From contig CAZYSK010000030.1 in the NCBI GenBank assembly GCA_964649415.1, positions 1-64,000 of the forward strand: DNA of 64,000 bases, given 5' to 3'. The translations under genes and the position numbers were made by a program. This DNA comes from CAZYSK01 sp964649415 (GTDB taxonomy: Bacteria > Chloroflexota > Anaerolineae > B4-G1). This document shows positions 19,522-27,481 of this stretch, in pieces; position 1 is the first letter of the stretch; every line of letters begins with the position of its first letter. The notes under the pieces are model-generated. The model was given only the letters and a program-made list of their open reading frames with translations, did not search any database and was not told the DNA's origin.

Positions 19522-19582
19522 GAAACCAGGTTTTCCATGCGATGGCGCGCCATCAGAATGGCGTTGCCAAAGACCTGGTTTC
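19522..19582. repeat. Composite palindromic element (family A arms around a family B core)
   Basis: Outer arms GAAACCAGGTTTT and AGACCTGGTTTC enclose the inner palindrome ATGGCGCGCCAT and CAGAATGGCG. It separates the spermidine-synthase remnant from the tRNA-Sec promoter. A similar composite lies at 50986-51062. Confidence 0.75.
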
Positions 19583-19613
19583 AACGGCATCGTCCCGCAC
19601 AACGGCGCATCGC

Positions 19614-19642
19614 TTGACTAATCGTGCAAACTGCGCTATCCT
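19614..19642 (+). promoter_or_regulatory. Sigma-70-type promoter of tRNA-Sec
   Basis: TTGACT (19614-19619) and TATCCT (19637-19642) are 17 bases apart and end 12 bases before the mature tRNA 5' end. The spacing suits a transcript starting close to the tRNA. Confidence 0.75.
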
Positions 19643-19654
19643 TACGATGAACCT

Positions 19655-19753
19655 GGGGGTGGTTGGGGCCCGGTGGCTTCCCCGGTCTTCAAAACCGGTG
19701 GCGGGTCGCGCAGAGCGAGCCGCGGTGGGTTCGACTCCCATCCACTCCCGCCA
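19655..19753 (+). tRNA. selC: tRNA-Sec (anticodon TCA)
   Basis: The 99-base gene folds as a selenocysteine tRNA. It has an 8-bp acceptor stem (GGGGGTGG with CCACTCCC, one G-T), an extended D arm, the anticodon arm CCGGT-CTTCAAA-ACCGG with anticodon TCA, a long variable arm, and a 5-bp T arm with loop TTCGACT. Discriminator G is followed by encoded CCA (19751-19753). The 8+5 acceptor/T architecture, the UCA anticodon and the long variable arm together separate it from serine tRNAs. It is flanked by its own promoter and terminator. No selA, selB or selD is in the window. Confidence 0.95.
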
Positions 19754-19762
19754 GCACAGAAG

Positions 19763-19808
19763 CAGGGCCACGGGGGTGCAGCGAACGCCCCCCGTGGCCC
19801 TGGTTTTC
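19763..19808 (+). terminator. Rho-independent terminator of tRNA-Sec
   Basis: A stem of about 14 bp (CAGGGCCACGGGGG with CCCCCGTGGCCCTG), a loop of about 11 bases and the tail GGTTTTCTT begin 10 bases after the CCA end. It also lies opposite the 3' end of the convergent PrsW gene. Confidence 0.88.
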
Positions 19809-19856
19809 TTGCCCGCGTCGCTGTGGGGGCGCGGGGAGGGCGTGGGTGCCGCGCTC

Positions 19857-20855
19857 CTAGCGCTTGTTCAATTCGGTCACCTGCTTTCGCAGTTGGGCGA
19901 CGCGTGCACGCGTGTCAGCCTCGCCCGGAAAATGGGCTAGACGGTGCTTGCTGAAGGCCAGTTCTGTCGCCAGGCGGTGGTAGCGGCCCAGTTGATGCCA
20001 GCGCCTGAAGCCTCCGCTGAACAGCGCATTCGCCCGCGTCGCTACGCGATGGAGTTGCGAGCACACCACGTCGTAATCCGCCTGGCTCAGCGTGCCTCGC
20101 TTGACTTCATCGGCCAGGAACGTGATGATCCACTGCCGCTCTCGCAGCGACGTCCAGACGATGACGCCGAGCAGGATCAGCACGCCGCCCCAGTCCGAGG
20201 CGAAGGTGATCAGACAGGGCCAGCACAGCTCGCCGCCCAACGTCACGCTGCCATTGTGGATGCCGTGCGCCACCATGCCCAGCCCCAGCCCCGCGACGGG
20301 TGCACCGGCCTTGACCAGCCAGTTGGGCGCGGTGCGCGACAATGCCAACCCTAGCCCGGTCAGGCCGGTGAACAGCGCGTGGTTGAGACCAAAGAGGAAG
20401 GCGCGGAGTACGGCCACGAGCAGGACGCCACCCGGGCCGGATTCTGCAAGCGCCGAGGCGAAGTAGAGCACGTTCTCGACGGCGGCGAAGCCGAAGCCCA
20501 CCAGCCCACCGTAGATGATGCCATCAAGGGGACTGTCGATCTCGTGGCGGAACAGAAGCAGCAGGAGCAGCAGGGCCATCCCCTTGAATATCTCTTCGGC
20601 GACGGGGGCGATCACCGCCCCGCCGATCATGTCGGCGGCGGCTGGCTCGACGAACTGAGAGACGGGGATGCCCAGGACCTGTTCGGCGATGAGGGAGAAG
20701 ATGACTGCCGGTGCCGCGCCCCAGAGAAAGGCCGCAACCAGCAGGCCCAACGGCTCCTTCTCGTAGCGGTCGAGCCACCACAGGATGAGCGCGTAGGCGA
20801 GCATCGGCAGGATGCCGACGGCGAGGACAAGCGATACGCCGAGTAGGATCGTCAT
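19857..20855 (-). CDS. PrsW-family intramembrane metalloprotease
   Basis: This 332-aa membrane protein has eight or so hydrophobic segments in its first 230 residues. It carries the family signatures: an EE-x-x-K pair in VAEEIFKGMA, FAAVENVLYF and a later His in GLNHALFTG, which in PrsW form the zinc-type site that cleaves anti-sigma factors. A soluble C-terminal part follows (TLSQADYDVVCSQLHRVA). The Met at 20855 is chosen because the hydrophobic helix begins there; a start at 20876 is possible. Its substrate is not evident; no anti-sigma factor is adjacent. Confidence 0.85.
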   Translation of the reverse strand: MTILLGVSLVLAVGILPMLAYALILWWLDRYEKEPLGLLVAAFLWGAAPAVIFSLIAEQVLGIPVSQFVEPAAADMIGGAVIAPVAEEIFKGMALLLLLLLFRHEIDSPLDGIIYGGLVGFGFAAVENVLYFASALAESGPGGVLLVAVLRAFLFGLNHALFTGLTGLGLALSRTAPNWLVKAGAPVAGLGLGMVAHGIHNGSVTLGGELCWPCLITFASDWGGVLILLGVIVWTSLRERQWIITFLADEVKRGTLSQADYDVVCSQLHRVATRANALFSGGFRRWHQLGRYHRLATELAFSKHRLAHFPGEADTRARVAQLRKQVTELNKR

Positions 20856-20944
20856 GCGTGAAGCGTGAAGCGTCAAACGTCAAGCGTCAAACGTCGCGGA
20901 CGCAGATCGTCAAGCCGGTCGCGGACAGACTGCGCCCGCTGTAG

Positions 20945-20963
20945 GGGCGCGGTTTCCGCGCCC
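20945..20963. repeat. Family D palindrome
   Basis: GGGCGCGG-TTT-CCGCGCCC, in the gap between PrsW and the GalU-type gene. The same gap (20856-20900) also holds several GCGTCAAACGT direct repeats like those before the aldolase-Fae operon. Confidence 0.8.
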
Positions 20964-20988
20964 GTCCCTGCACCTGGGCGCTACGTCC

Positions 20989-21843
20989 CTACAGCGACCG
21001 CAGGTAGGCGAGCAGATCGTCCCGCATGTCGTCGCGCCGCAGTGACATCTGGATGCTGGCCTTCAGTTGGCGCAACGGGTCTCCGGCCGCCATCCACAGG
21101 CCTTCGATAGGCTGCACGATGACCGAGGAGCGCGCCGCCAGCCGGTCCACTGCGTCGGCCATCCAAAGCTCGCCGCCTTTCCCCACTTCAGAGCCGTGCA
21201 ACACGTCGAACAACTCCGGCGTGAAGACGAAGTGACCGATCTGAACCCAGTTGGATGGGGCCTCCTCCGGTTTGGGTTTCTCGACAATGCGCGCCATCTC
21301 GTGCTCGGAGCCTGGCTTGAACTCGATGCACCCGTACAGGTGTTTCTCCTCGTCTGGGACCCATTGGGTGGCGAGGACGGCCGCCGGTTGGAAACGGTTG
21401 AACGCGTCGAGCATCTGCTGCGGCACGGGCACGTCGGCGATGATGATGTCGTCGCCGAACATGTAGTAGAACGGCTCGTCGGGGTTCAGCCAGGGGCGAG
21501 CGGCGAGGGCCGGTGAGCCGTTGCCGTACGGAAGGTCATCGGGCTGGCGCACGAGGACGATTTCCGCCAGGCGCGAGACACGCCGCATCTCTTCGAGCAG
21601 CGCCAGTTTGCCCGATTTCTGCAGGTGCAATTCCAGATCAGTGGCGGGCGCAAAGTGGCGCTGGATCACCTCGCTCCCGCCGCGGACGACGACGATGATC
21701 TCGGTGATGCCCGCTGCCACCAGGCTTTCCACGTGATGCTGGATCAGGGGGACGCCGGCGATGGGGAACATCTCCTTGGGGACGGCCTTGGAGGCCGGAA
21801 GGAACCGGGTGCCATACCCGGCCACAGTGATGACGCCTTTCAT
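20989..21843 (-). CDS. galU: UTP--glucose-1-phosphate uridylyltransferase (GalU type)
   Basis: This 284-aa nucleotidyltransferase makes UDP-glucose from UTP and glucose-1-phosphate. It shows the N-terminal AGYGTRFLPASKAVPKEM signature with the activating Lys pair, the YMFGDDIII metal-site motif and IVEKPKPEEAPSN, as in GalU. The start at 21843 follows AAGGAG; the open frame upstream is repeat sequence. It feeds the large polysaccharide locus on the same strand. Confidence 0.9.
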   Translation of the reverse strand: MKGVITVAGYGTRFLPASKAVPKEMFPIAGVPLIQHHVESLVAAGITEIIVVVRGGSEVIQRHFAPATDLELHLQKSGKLALLEEMRRVSRLAEIVLVRQPDDLPYGNGSPALAARPWLNPDEPFYYMFGDDIIIADVPVPQQMLDAFNRFQPAAVLATQWVPDEEKHLYGCIEFKPGSEHEMARIVEKPKPEEAPSNWVQIGHFVFTPELFDVLHGSEVGKGGELWMADAVDRLAARSSVIVQPIEGLWMAAGDPLRQLKASIQMSLRRDDMRDDLLAYLRSL

Positions 21844-21870
21844 ATCTACTATACTCCTTAAGTGTGCTGG

Positions 21871-21941
21871 GTTCGAAGAAATGGCACTCCGGCGGACTAC
21901 GTGCCTTGCCGGGCGCGGAAACCGCGCCCCTACTGCGAACG
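21871..21941. repeat. Composite of family C and family D repeats
   Basis: The ACTCCGGCGGAC motif of family C is followed by GGGCGCGG-AAA-CCGCGCCC and CTACTGCGAAC. It occupies the GalU-WecA gap and includes the 3' end of the WecA-type gene. Confidence 0.7.
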
Positions 21942-22952
21942 GTGAGTTTGGGCTTTGTAAAAGGGTGGACGCTCCACACGCCATACGCCGTAGATGCCCG
22001 CCAGGGCGACGATGCCGCCGACTATGTAGCCTTCAAGGACAGAAGCCTGAGTGACGAAAACGGCCAGCAAGCCCAGGATGAACGAGATGACGTAGAGGGT
22101 GAGGACCGCCTCTCGTTGCGTCATGCCAGCGACCACCAGGCGGTGTGAGACGTGGTCCCGGCCCGGTGTCGTCGCTGGGTTCAGACGCCGCCGCAGGCGT
22201 GAGACGATGACCAACATCGTGTCGAAGACAGGCAGGCCCATGACCAGCACGGGCACCATCCACGTGACGAAAGTGACGTTGGTTGGAAAGCGCAGCTTGA
22301 TGCCGATGGCGGCCAGCGTGAAGCCCAGGAACAGCGACCCCGAGTCGCCCATGAAGATGTTAGCAGGGTTCAGGTTGTAGAACAGGAATCCCAGGCAGGC
22401 CCCCAACACGGCGATGGAGAGAGCCCCGACCAGATACTGTCCGCTGAAGGAACACATCAGGGCGAAGAAAGTGGCCGCGATAGCGCAGACTCCGCTGGCC
22501 AGCCCGTCCATGTTGTCGAGGAAGTTCACCGCGTTGGTGATGTATCCCACCCAAAGCACCGTCGTGACCAGGTCCAGGATTGGGTGATGAAACAAGCCCA
22601 CGTAGATGCCGGTGGCATAGAGCAGCAACGCGGCCAGCGTCTGCCCAAGCATCTTGATCAGTGGGCGCAGGGTCCAGCGGTCGTCTATCAGTCCCATGAA
22701 GGAGACGCCCGTCGCGCCGATGAGGATACTCCCAAACTGGGCGAAGTTGTACCGCTCACCCAGGACAAGCGCGGCGGCGAGTACGGTCAGGTAGATCGCA
22801 ACCCCTCCCATACGAGGAACTGGGCTGTGGTGGATCTTGCGCGCTTCTGGTACGTCCATGACGCCCACTCGGGGTGCCAGCCAGCGTGCGACTGGCGTCG
22901 CCCCGATGGCCAGCACTAATGCGCCTGCAAACACGAGGATGTATATCGTCAT
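21930..22952 (-). CDS. Undecaprenyl-phosphate GlcNAc-1-phosphate transferase family (WecA/TagO type)
   Basis: This 340-aa polytopic membrane enzyme moves a sugar-1-phosphate from its UDP form to undecaprenyl phosphate and so starts a lipid-linked polymer. About ten or eleven membrane segments are visible. The family motifs are present: KIHHSPVPRMGG, NFLDNMDGLASG (the Asp-rich site), NPANIFMGDSGSLFLGF and the His-rich GRDHVSHRLV. The start at 22952 is the first Met of the hydrophobic helix. With the ligase, flippase and transferases on this strand it is the likely initiating enzyme of the polysaccharide. Confidence 0.92.
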   Translation of the reverse strand: MTIYILVFAGALVLAIGATPVARWLAPRVGVMDVPEARKIHHSPVPRMGGVAIYLTVLAAALVLGERYNFAQFGSILIGATGVSFMGLIDDRWTLRPLIKMLGQTLAALLLYATGIYVGLFHHPILDLVTTVLWVGYITNAVNFLDNMDGLASGVCAIAATFFALMCSFSGQYLVGALSIAVLGACLGFLFYNLNPANIFMGDSGSLFLGFTLAAIGIKLRFPTNVTFVTWMVPVLVMGLPVFDTMLVIVSRLRRRLNPATTPGRDHVSHRLVVAGMTQREAVLTLYVISFILGLLAVFVTQASVLEGYIVGGIVALAGIYGVWRVERPPFYKAQTHRSQ

Positions 22953-22984
22953 GGCTGCGACATCTCCAGTGATCGTCCGTTCGT

Positions 22985-23008
22985 AGCAGGGGCGCGGTTT
23001 CCGTGCCC
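22985..23008. repeat. Family D palindrome
   Basis: GCAGGGGCGCGG-TTT-CCGTGCCCGGC lies between the WecA-type gene and the Wzy-TPR gene, with a further inverted GCCTTGCCGGG copy next to it. Confidence 0.7.
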
Positions 23009-23052
23009 GGCAAGGCACGGTGGTCTGCTGGAGCGCCGTGGGGGATGCATGG

Positions 23053-26000
23053 TCATGGCTGCAACATCCCCTGTGACTGAAGTTGTGCGATCAGGTCTTG
23101 CAGGATGGGCTGTTGATCCTCTGGAGCCAGTTCGAGGGCGGTGCTGGCGTGCGCCAGCGCCTGCTCCCGCTGGCCGATCTGGCTGTACAGACGCGCCAGT
23201 ACCTGGTGCACGTTCCACAGGTCCTCAGCCTCCGGCTCAAGCTCCAACACACGCGTGAGTGCAATGATCGCCTGCTCCCACTGCTGCGTGGTGATATACG
23301 TGTCCCCCAGCACACGCCAGGCGTCGCTGGCACCTGGCTCGATCTCCAGGACGCGTGTGAACGTGGCAATGGCATCGTCCCATCGCTGCAGTGCCCGGTA
23401 CGTTTCCCCCAGCATCTTGAGGACCTGCGGTGTCTCGGGTTTCAGCCTGAGCGCTTCCTCGTAGCAATGAGCTGCCTCTTCCAGTTCACCCAAGCCTCGG
23501 TTCACGTCACCGCAGACCAACCACGTTTGATCAAAGTTGGGGTCAAGCTCCAGCGAACGCTGGAACGTACGCTCGTACCCGGCGACGTCGCCGAGACCGT
23601 AGTACATAAGGATCGCCCACTCGTTCCACAAGATGGGGTTGTGGGGGCTGAGCGTGGTCGCGACGGCATACTCTTTCGACGAGCGCTGCAGCAGGGTGGC
23701 GCGCGTCTGTTCATCCGCCGCGAAGTCGCCCCAGCGACGGTACATGCGGGCCAGGTTGGCGCTGTGGTCTGTGTTCAGCGGGTTGATCTCGCGGGCTTCC
23801 ATGAGCACCTGCTCAGTTTCGCGCAGCACTGCATCCTGCACCGCTGGATCCTCGAGGCTCGACGCATATTCGAGATAGGCCCGCCCCAGGTACAGGTAAT
23901 AGAAGTCCTCATTGGGGGCCAGTTCAATCGCGTGTTTGTAGTGTTCGATAGCTATCGGCCACTGGCTCTGCCGGTCGTACGGGTCGGCCTGTTTGTAGAC
24001 GATGTCGGCCTGGATGGGCAGCAGATTGGTTACCACAACGATGGCCCCCGTCAGCACGGCCAGTACAACCAGCGCGATAGCTCCCCAGGGATACGCGACC
24101 TGCCGTGGCTGACGTCGAGACTCCAGGAGGAGGGCCATGCCACCGGCGATCAACACGAAGACGATGAACCAGTAGTAGGAGGTCAATAGACCGGCGACGC
24201 GATCGGCGATCTGTATCACATCGTTCAACGTCTGGGCTTGTATGTTCACCATCGAGGCCTGGCGGCTGGCCAGCGCCAGGGCAAGTCCGAAACCCAGGGT
24301 CAGCGAGCACAGCAGGTACAGGACGATTGCCAGGCTCCCGTCGCCCTTGCGCTCACGAAACGCGCCGCCCTTGGCCATCTCGGCGATGAAGATGACCGCG
24401 CTCATCAGCCAGGTGAGCCCGAAGATCATCAGCGCGCCGTAGGAAGCGCGGCTATCCTGGGCCGGAAGGACTGTGAGCGCACGCCAGATGATGGTCAGCG
24501 GCTGCTCAAGGCGCTCTGCGTTGGTGGTGAAATCGAACGCCAGTGTGCCCAAGATGAAGCCACCGACGGCGGACGTGGCCAACAGAGGCCCTAGCCAGGT
24601 GGGCCAAGTCGTGTGCGAGGGCGCTGTCGCAGGGCTCCTGCGTCGCCTCTTGCGTCTCTTGTCCTCTTGCCGTCTCTCCTTCGTCTGGCCCTGCATCTCG
24701 CTCTCGGGTTCGGCGATCATGCCCAATCCAGTAACCACAAGTATCCCGGCGAAGGCCCAAAACGTGGTGCGCGTCGAGGCGATCGCGATGCCGAAATTGA
24801 TCTCAACGAAATGCGCGATGGTGGCAGCCACGATGGATACGATGAGGAACTGGTGGGGATGAAGGGCGGGCAGTACGGCCTCGTTTGACCTGAGGATGTG
24901 CACTGCGGAGATGGCGGCCGTGATGGCCAGGTAGACCCCCAAGCCAGCGACGATGCCGAGCGTCAGGGCTGCTCCGAAGAAATGCAGGCCCTGCCACCAC
25001 CAGAAGAAGGCGAGGCTAGCTGCGCTCAGTCCGACCACGAGGCCAAACAGCAGATTCCGCTGCCTGTTGCCCTCCACCAACCCGAGCCATTTGAAACCGT
25101 AGTAGAACACACTACAGAATACCCAGAGGTACGCACCCAATCCTAGCAGACCGGTGATGGCCAATGAGTCCAGCGTTTCGTTGTGGGAGCGATCAGGTGA
25201 GGCTGTGCGCGACTCGTAGTGGCCCAGCAGCGGAGGATAGAAGCGATTGTAGGCCACATAGACGGATTCCGGACCGTAGCCGACCAATGGCCTGAGGGCA
25301 TTGACTGGGTCGGGGTGGCCGTCGGGGAGTCGGATCGGGTCGTGGGGGAGGACTAGCTCCACCATGCCCTCCCAGATCAGGGCCCGCACCTTTCCTGTGC
25401 CGTGTTCGAAGTCAAACACCTCGCCAAGGCGTCCAAGCCAGGGGGCACGCTGCAGTGTCTGCAAGGGACCACTGGGGATGTTGACGATCACAAGAAAGCC
25501 CACGACCAGAGCGGTGACCGTGACAATCGCCAGCACGGACGCAGCTCCCCATTTGGTACGTGACGATAGAGCCAGCAGCAGGAATAGGAAGTAGGAGCCG
25601 GCGATGAGGCCTAGCAGGGGACCTCGACTTTGCGCGTACCAGATGGCGATCAGATCGACAGCCGCGACGAAGATATAGCCCGCCGCGCGCGGGATGTCGG
25701 CCCAGTCTGATTCCTCCTCGGTCAGGATGGCCTTGAAGGAGTCCGCTATGCGCCCCACGATGAGGGGGAACACCATAATCAGGTAAGCGGCGACGAAGAT
25801 GGGGTTGCCCATGTTGGATGCCACGCGCTCGGACACGTCCCCGCCCCAGGGCAGGGGGTCCAATCTATTGCGTTGGACCAGGCCATACAGGGCGATGGGC
25901 AGGCTGTTGACCACGAGCACCGTGAGCAACCGGTTGAGTTGAGCGCGCGTGCGCAGTTTCTGCAGGAGGATGAGGAATATGACGATGTAGGCCAGCGTCG

Positions 26001-26346
26001 TATACGTGCCCTGCAGGCGCTGGTAGGAGCCCAACAGGCTGACTCGAGACGTGACGGACAGAATGGTGCTCAGGAAGTAGACGATGACCATGAACAGGGT
26101 GGGCAACACCAACGGGGTACGCCAGGTGAACCCAACCTCGTATCGCCCACCTGCGAGTTCCTCGACGAGGTTGACTGCCCAGACGGCAGCCATGATCACG
26201 GCGACGGTGCGTAGGGTGGTCAGCTTGTCCGGCTCGAAGACTCGGCTGGAGTAGACGTTGAACAGGAGTGGCGTGATGATCACTGCCAATAGCCAGCCGA
26301 TCTCCAGGATTTTGTCGCACAGCGCGCTGAGTTTAGTAGAATTCAT
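23053..26346 (-). CDS. O-antigen ligase/polymerase-like membrane protein with C-terminal TPR domain
   Basis: This 1097-aa protein has an N-terminal half with about twelve membrane helices and a large loop holding RSHNETLDSLAITGLLG, the pattern of the Wzy_C/WaaL family that polymerises or ligates lipid-linked glycans. A short basic linker (KERRQEDKRRKRRRRS) splits two membrane blocks. Residues about 780-1090 are TPR repeats (for example AIATFTRVLEIEPGASDAWR) that probably lie outside the membrane and bind partners. It overlaps the upstream epimerase gene by 14 bases. The ligase-TPR fusion is roughly twice the usual ligase length. Confidence 0.88.
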   Translation of the reverse strand: MNSTKLSALCDKILEIGWLLAVIITPLLFNVYSSRVFEPDKLTTLRTVAVIMAAVWAVNLVEELAGGRYEVGFTWRTPLVLPTLFMVIVYFLSTILSVTSRVSLLGSYQRLQGTYTTLAYIVIFLILLQKLRTRAQLNRLLTVLVVNSLPIALYGLVQRNRLDPLPWGGDVSERVASNMGNPIFVAAYLIMVFPLIVGRIADSFKAILTEEESDWADIPRAAGYIFVAAVDLIAIWYAQSRGPLLGLIAGSYFLFLLLALSSRTKWGAASVLAIVTVTALVVGFLVIVNIPSGPLQTLQRAPWLGRLGEVFDFEHGTGKVRALIWEGMVELVLPHDPIRLPDGHPDPVNALRPLVGYGPESVYVAYNRFYPPLLGHYESRTASPDRSHNETLDSLAITGLLGLGAYLWVFCSVFYYGFKWLGLVEGNRQRNLLFGLVVGLSAASLAFFWWWQGLHFFGAALTLGIVAGLGVYLAITAAISAVHILRSNEAVLPALHPHQFLIVSIVAATIAHFVEINFGIAIASTRTTFWAFAGILVVTGLGMIAEPESEMQGQTKERRQEDKRRKRRRRSPATAPSHTTWPTWLGPLLATSAVGGFILGTLAFDFTTNAERLEQPLTIIWRALTVLPAQDSRASYGALMIFGLTWLMSAVIFIAEMAKGGAFRERKGDGSLAIVLYLLCSLTLGFGLALALASRQASMVNIQAQTLNDVIQIADRVAGLLTSYYWFIVFVLIAGGMALLLESRRQPRQVAYPWGAIALVVLAVLTGAIVVVTNLLPIQADIVYKQADPYDRQSQWPIAIEHYKHAIELAPNEDFYYLYLGRAYLEYASSLEDPAVQDAVLRETEQVLMEAREINPLNTDHSANLARMYRRWGDFAADEQTRATLLQRSSKEYAVATTLSPHNPILWNEWAILMYYGLGDVAGYERTFQRSLELDPNFDQTWLVCGDVNRGLGELEEAAHCYEEALRLKPETPQVLKMLGETYRALQRWDDAIATFTRVLEIEPGASDAWRVLGDTYITTQQWEQAIIALTRVLELEPEAEDLWNVHQVLARLYSQIGQREQALAHASTALELAPEDQQPILQDLIAQLQSQGMLQP

Positions 26347-27310
26347 CGTCCTGACCTCGGAACCACTCCAACACCCTGGGCAGTCCCTCTTCGAGAGTCA
26401 TCTGGGCCTCGAAACCCAGCACCTCCCGGGCGCGGCTCACGTCGGGCACCCGGCGGCGCGTCTCTTCGAAGTCTACCCCATAGGCAGAGGCGTAAGGGAT
26501 GTGGGTGATCTCTGAGCGGCAACCGGTCAGTTGTCGAATCAGCTCGGCCAGTTCGCCCACACTGGTCTCCCGGTTGGAGCCGATGTTGAAGACCTGTCCT
26601 ATTGCCTCTCGCATGGTGGCGGCTTGGATGGTGCCTGCGACTGTGTCCGCCACGTAAGTGAAACAGCGGGTCTGTTTCCCATCGTCGTAAACTGTCAACG
26701 GCTCACCTCGTAGCCCTTGAGTCAAGAACCGGGCAATGACGCTGCCGTAACCTCTGGGGTCGAGCCGGGGCCCGTAGGCATTGAAGTAGCGAACGACGGT
26801 GACGGGCAGTCCCTGCTTCGCGTAGGCCAGCGCGAAATACTCGTCAATTGCTTTGGCATCGGAATAGGACCAGCGACCGACGGTGGTGGGGCCGAGCACC
26901 CGGTCGTCTTCTTCATGCAAGGGCACTTTGGTGGATTTGCCGTAGATCTCGGAAGTGGACGCGATGACCGCTCTCACCCAATACTTGAACGCCAGCTCGA
27001 GCACATTCTCAGTTCCCCGGACGTTCGTGACGATGCCACTCAGGGGGTCCTCCACTATGTATTTGACGCCCACGACAGCCGCCAGGTGGTATATCAGCTC
27101 AGCCCGGCGCACAAGCCGTTCCAGTGTACCGGTGTTGAGGATCGAATCGTTGACGAAGTGAAACCGATCGTTCTCCAGGTGATGGGCGATGTTCTTGGCC
27201 TTGCCCACGGACAGGTTGTCTATGACGGTGATCTCGTGGCCTTGTTCGACCAGCGCGTCTACCAAATTGGAACCGATGAAACCGGCACCCCCGGTGACCA
27301 AGATTCTCAT
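26333..27310 (-). CDS. NAD-dependent nucleotide-sugar epimerase/dehydratase
   Basis: This 325-aa extended SDR has TGGAGFIGSNLVDALVEQGH at its N-terminus, the Ser of STSEIYG, the catalytic Tyr-x3-Lys (YSDAK) and FNAYGPRLDPRGYGSVIARF. It resembles UDP-glucose/UDP-GlcNAc 4-epimerases; the exact sugar is unknown. It is the first gene after a strong promoter at 27363-27391 and is followed with a 14-base overlap by the Wzy-TPR gene. Confidence 0.88.
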   Translation of the reverse strand: MRILVTGGAGFIGSNLVDALVEQGHEITVIDNLSVGKAKNIAHHLENDRFHFVNDSILNTGTLERLVRRAELIYHLAAVVGVKYIVEDPLSGIVTNVRGTENVLELAFKYWVRAVIASTSEIYGKSTKVPLHEEDDRVLGPTTVGRWSYSDAKAIDEYFALAYAKQGLPVTVVRYFNAYGPRLDPRGYGSVIARFLTQGLRGEPLTVYDDGKQTRCFTYVADTVAGTIQAATMREAIGQVFNIGSNRETSVGELAELIRQLTGCRSEITHIPYASAYGVDFEETRRRVPDVSRAREVLGFEAQMTLEEGLPRVLEWFRGQDDEFY

Positions 27311-27362
27311 TCAGCTACCTCCCAAGATTCGACAGAGCACCTTTCGGGCCTCTGTCCAGCGT

Positions 27363-27391
27363 ATATTAGCGCAAACGTGTGAAATAATCAA
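27363..27391 (-). promoter_or_regulatory. Sigma-70-type promoter of the epimerase-ligase unit
   Basis: On the minus strand TTGATT (27391-27386) and TAATAT (27368-27363) are 17 bases apart. The epimerase ATG is 53 bases downstream. Confidence 0.65.
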
Positions 27392-27421
27392 GTGCCCGGC
27401 GCATCTTCGTGTGCCGGGCAG
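27392..27421 (-). terminator. Probable terminator after the GT4 gene at 27482
   Basis: TGCCCGGC and GCCGGGCA form an 8-bp stem with a 12-base loop. On the minus strand it is followed by a T-rich CTTGATTATTT, which also contains the -35 of the next promoter. Confidence 0.5.
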
Positions 27422-27433
27422 ACCCTAAAGGTG

Positions 27434-27450
27434 CGGATTGTTCCAATCCG
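27434..27450. repeat. Family E palindrome
   Basis: CGGATTG-TTC-CAATCCG; the identical core recurs inside a glycosyltransferase gene at 36433-36450 and in variant form at 43602 and 46149. Confidence 0.75.
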
Positions 27451-27481
27451 TCGGAAGACCTCTAGGGACTCGGGTAGGGTC

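Noticed and set aside
19655..19753. Serine tRNA with TGA anticodon
   Set aside because: The anticodon is TCA and the acceptor stem has 8 bp, which fit tRNA-Sec.
19269..19940. 223-codon ORF across the tRNA-Sec region
   Set aside because: It runs through the pseudogene fragment, repeats and the tRNA itself; not a real protein.
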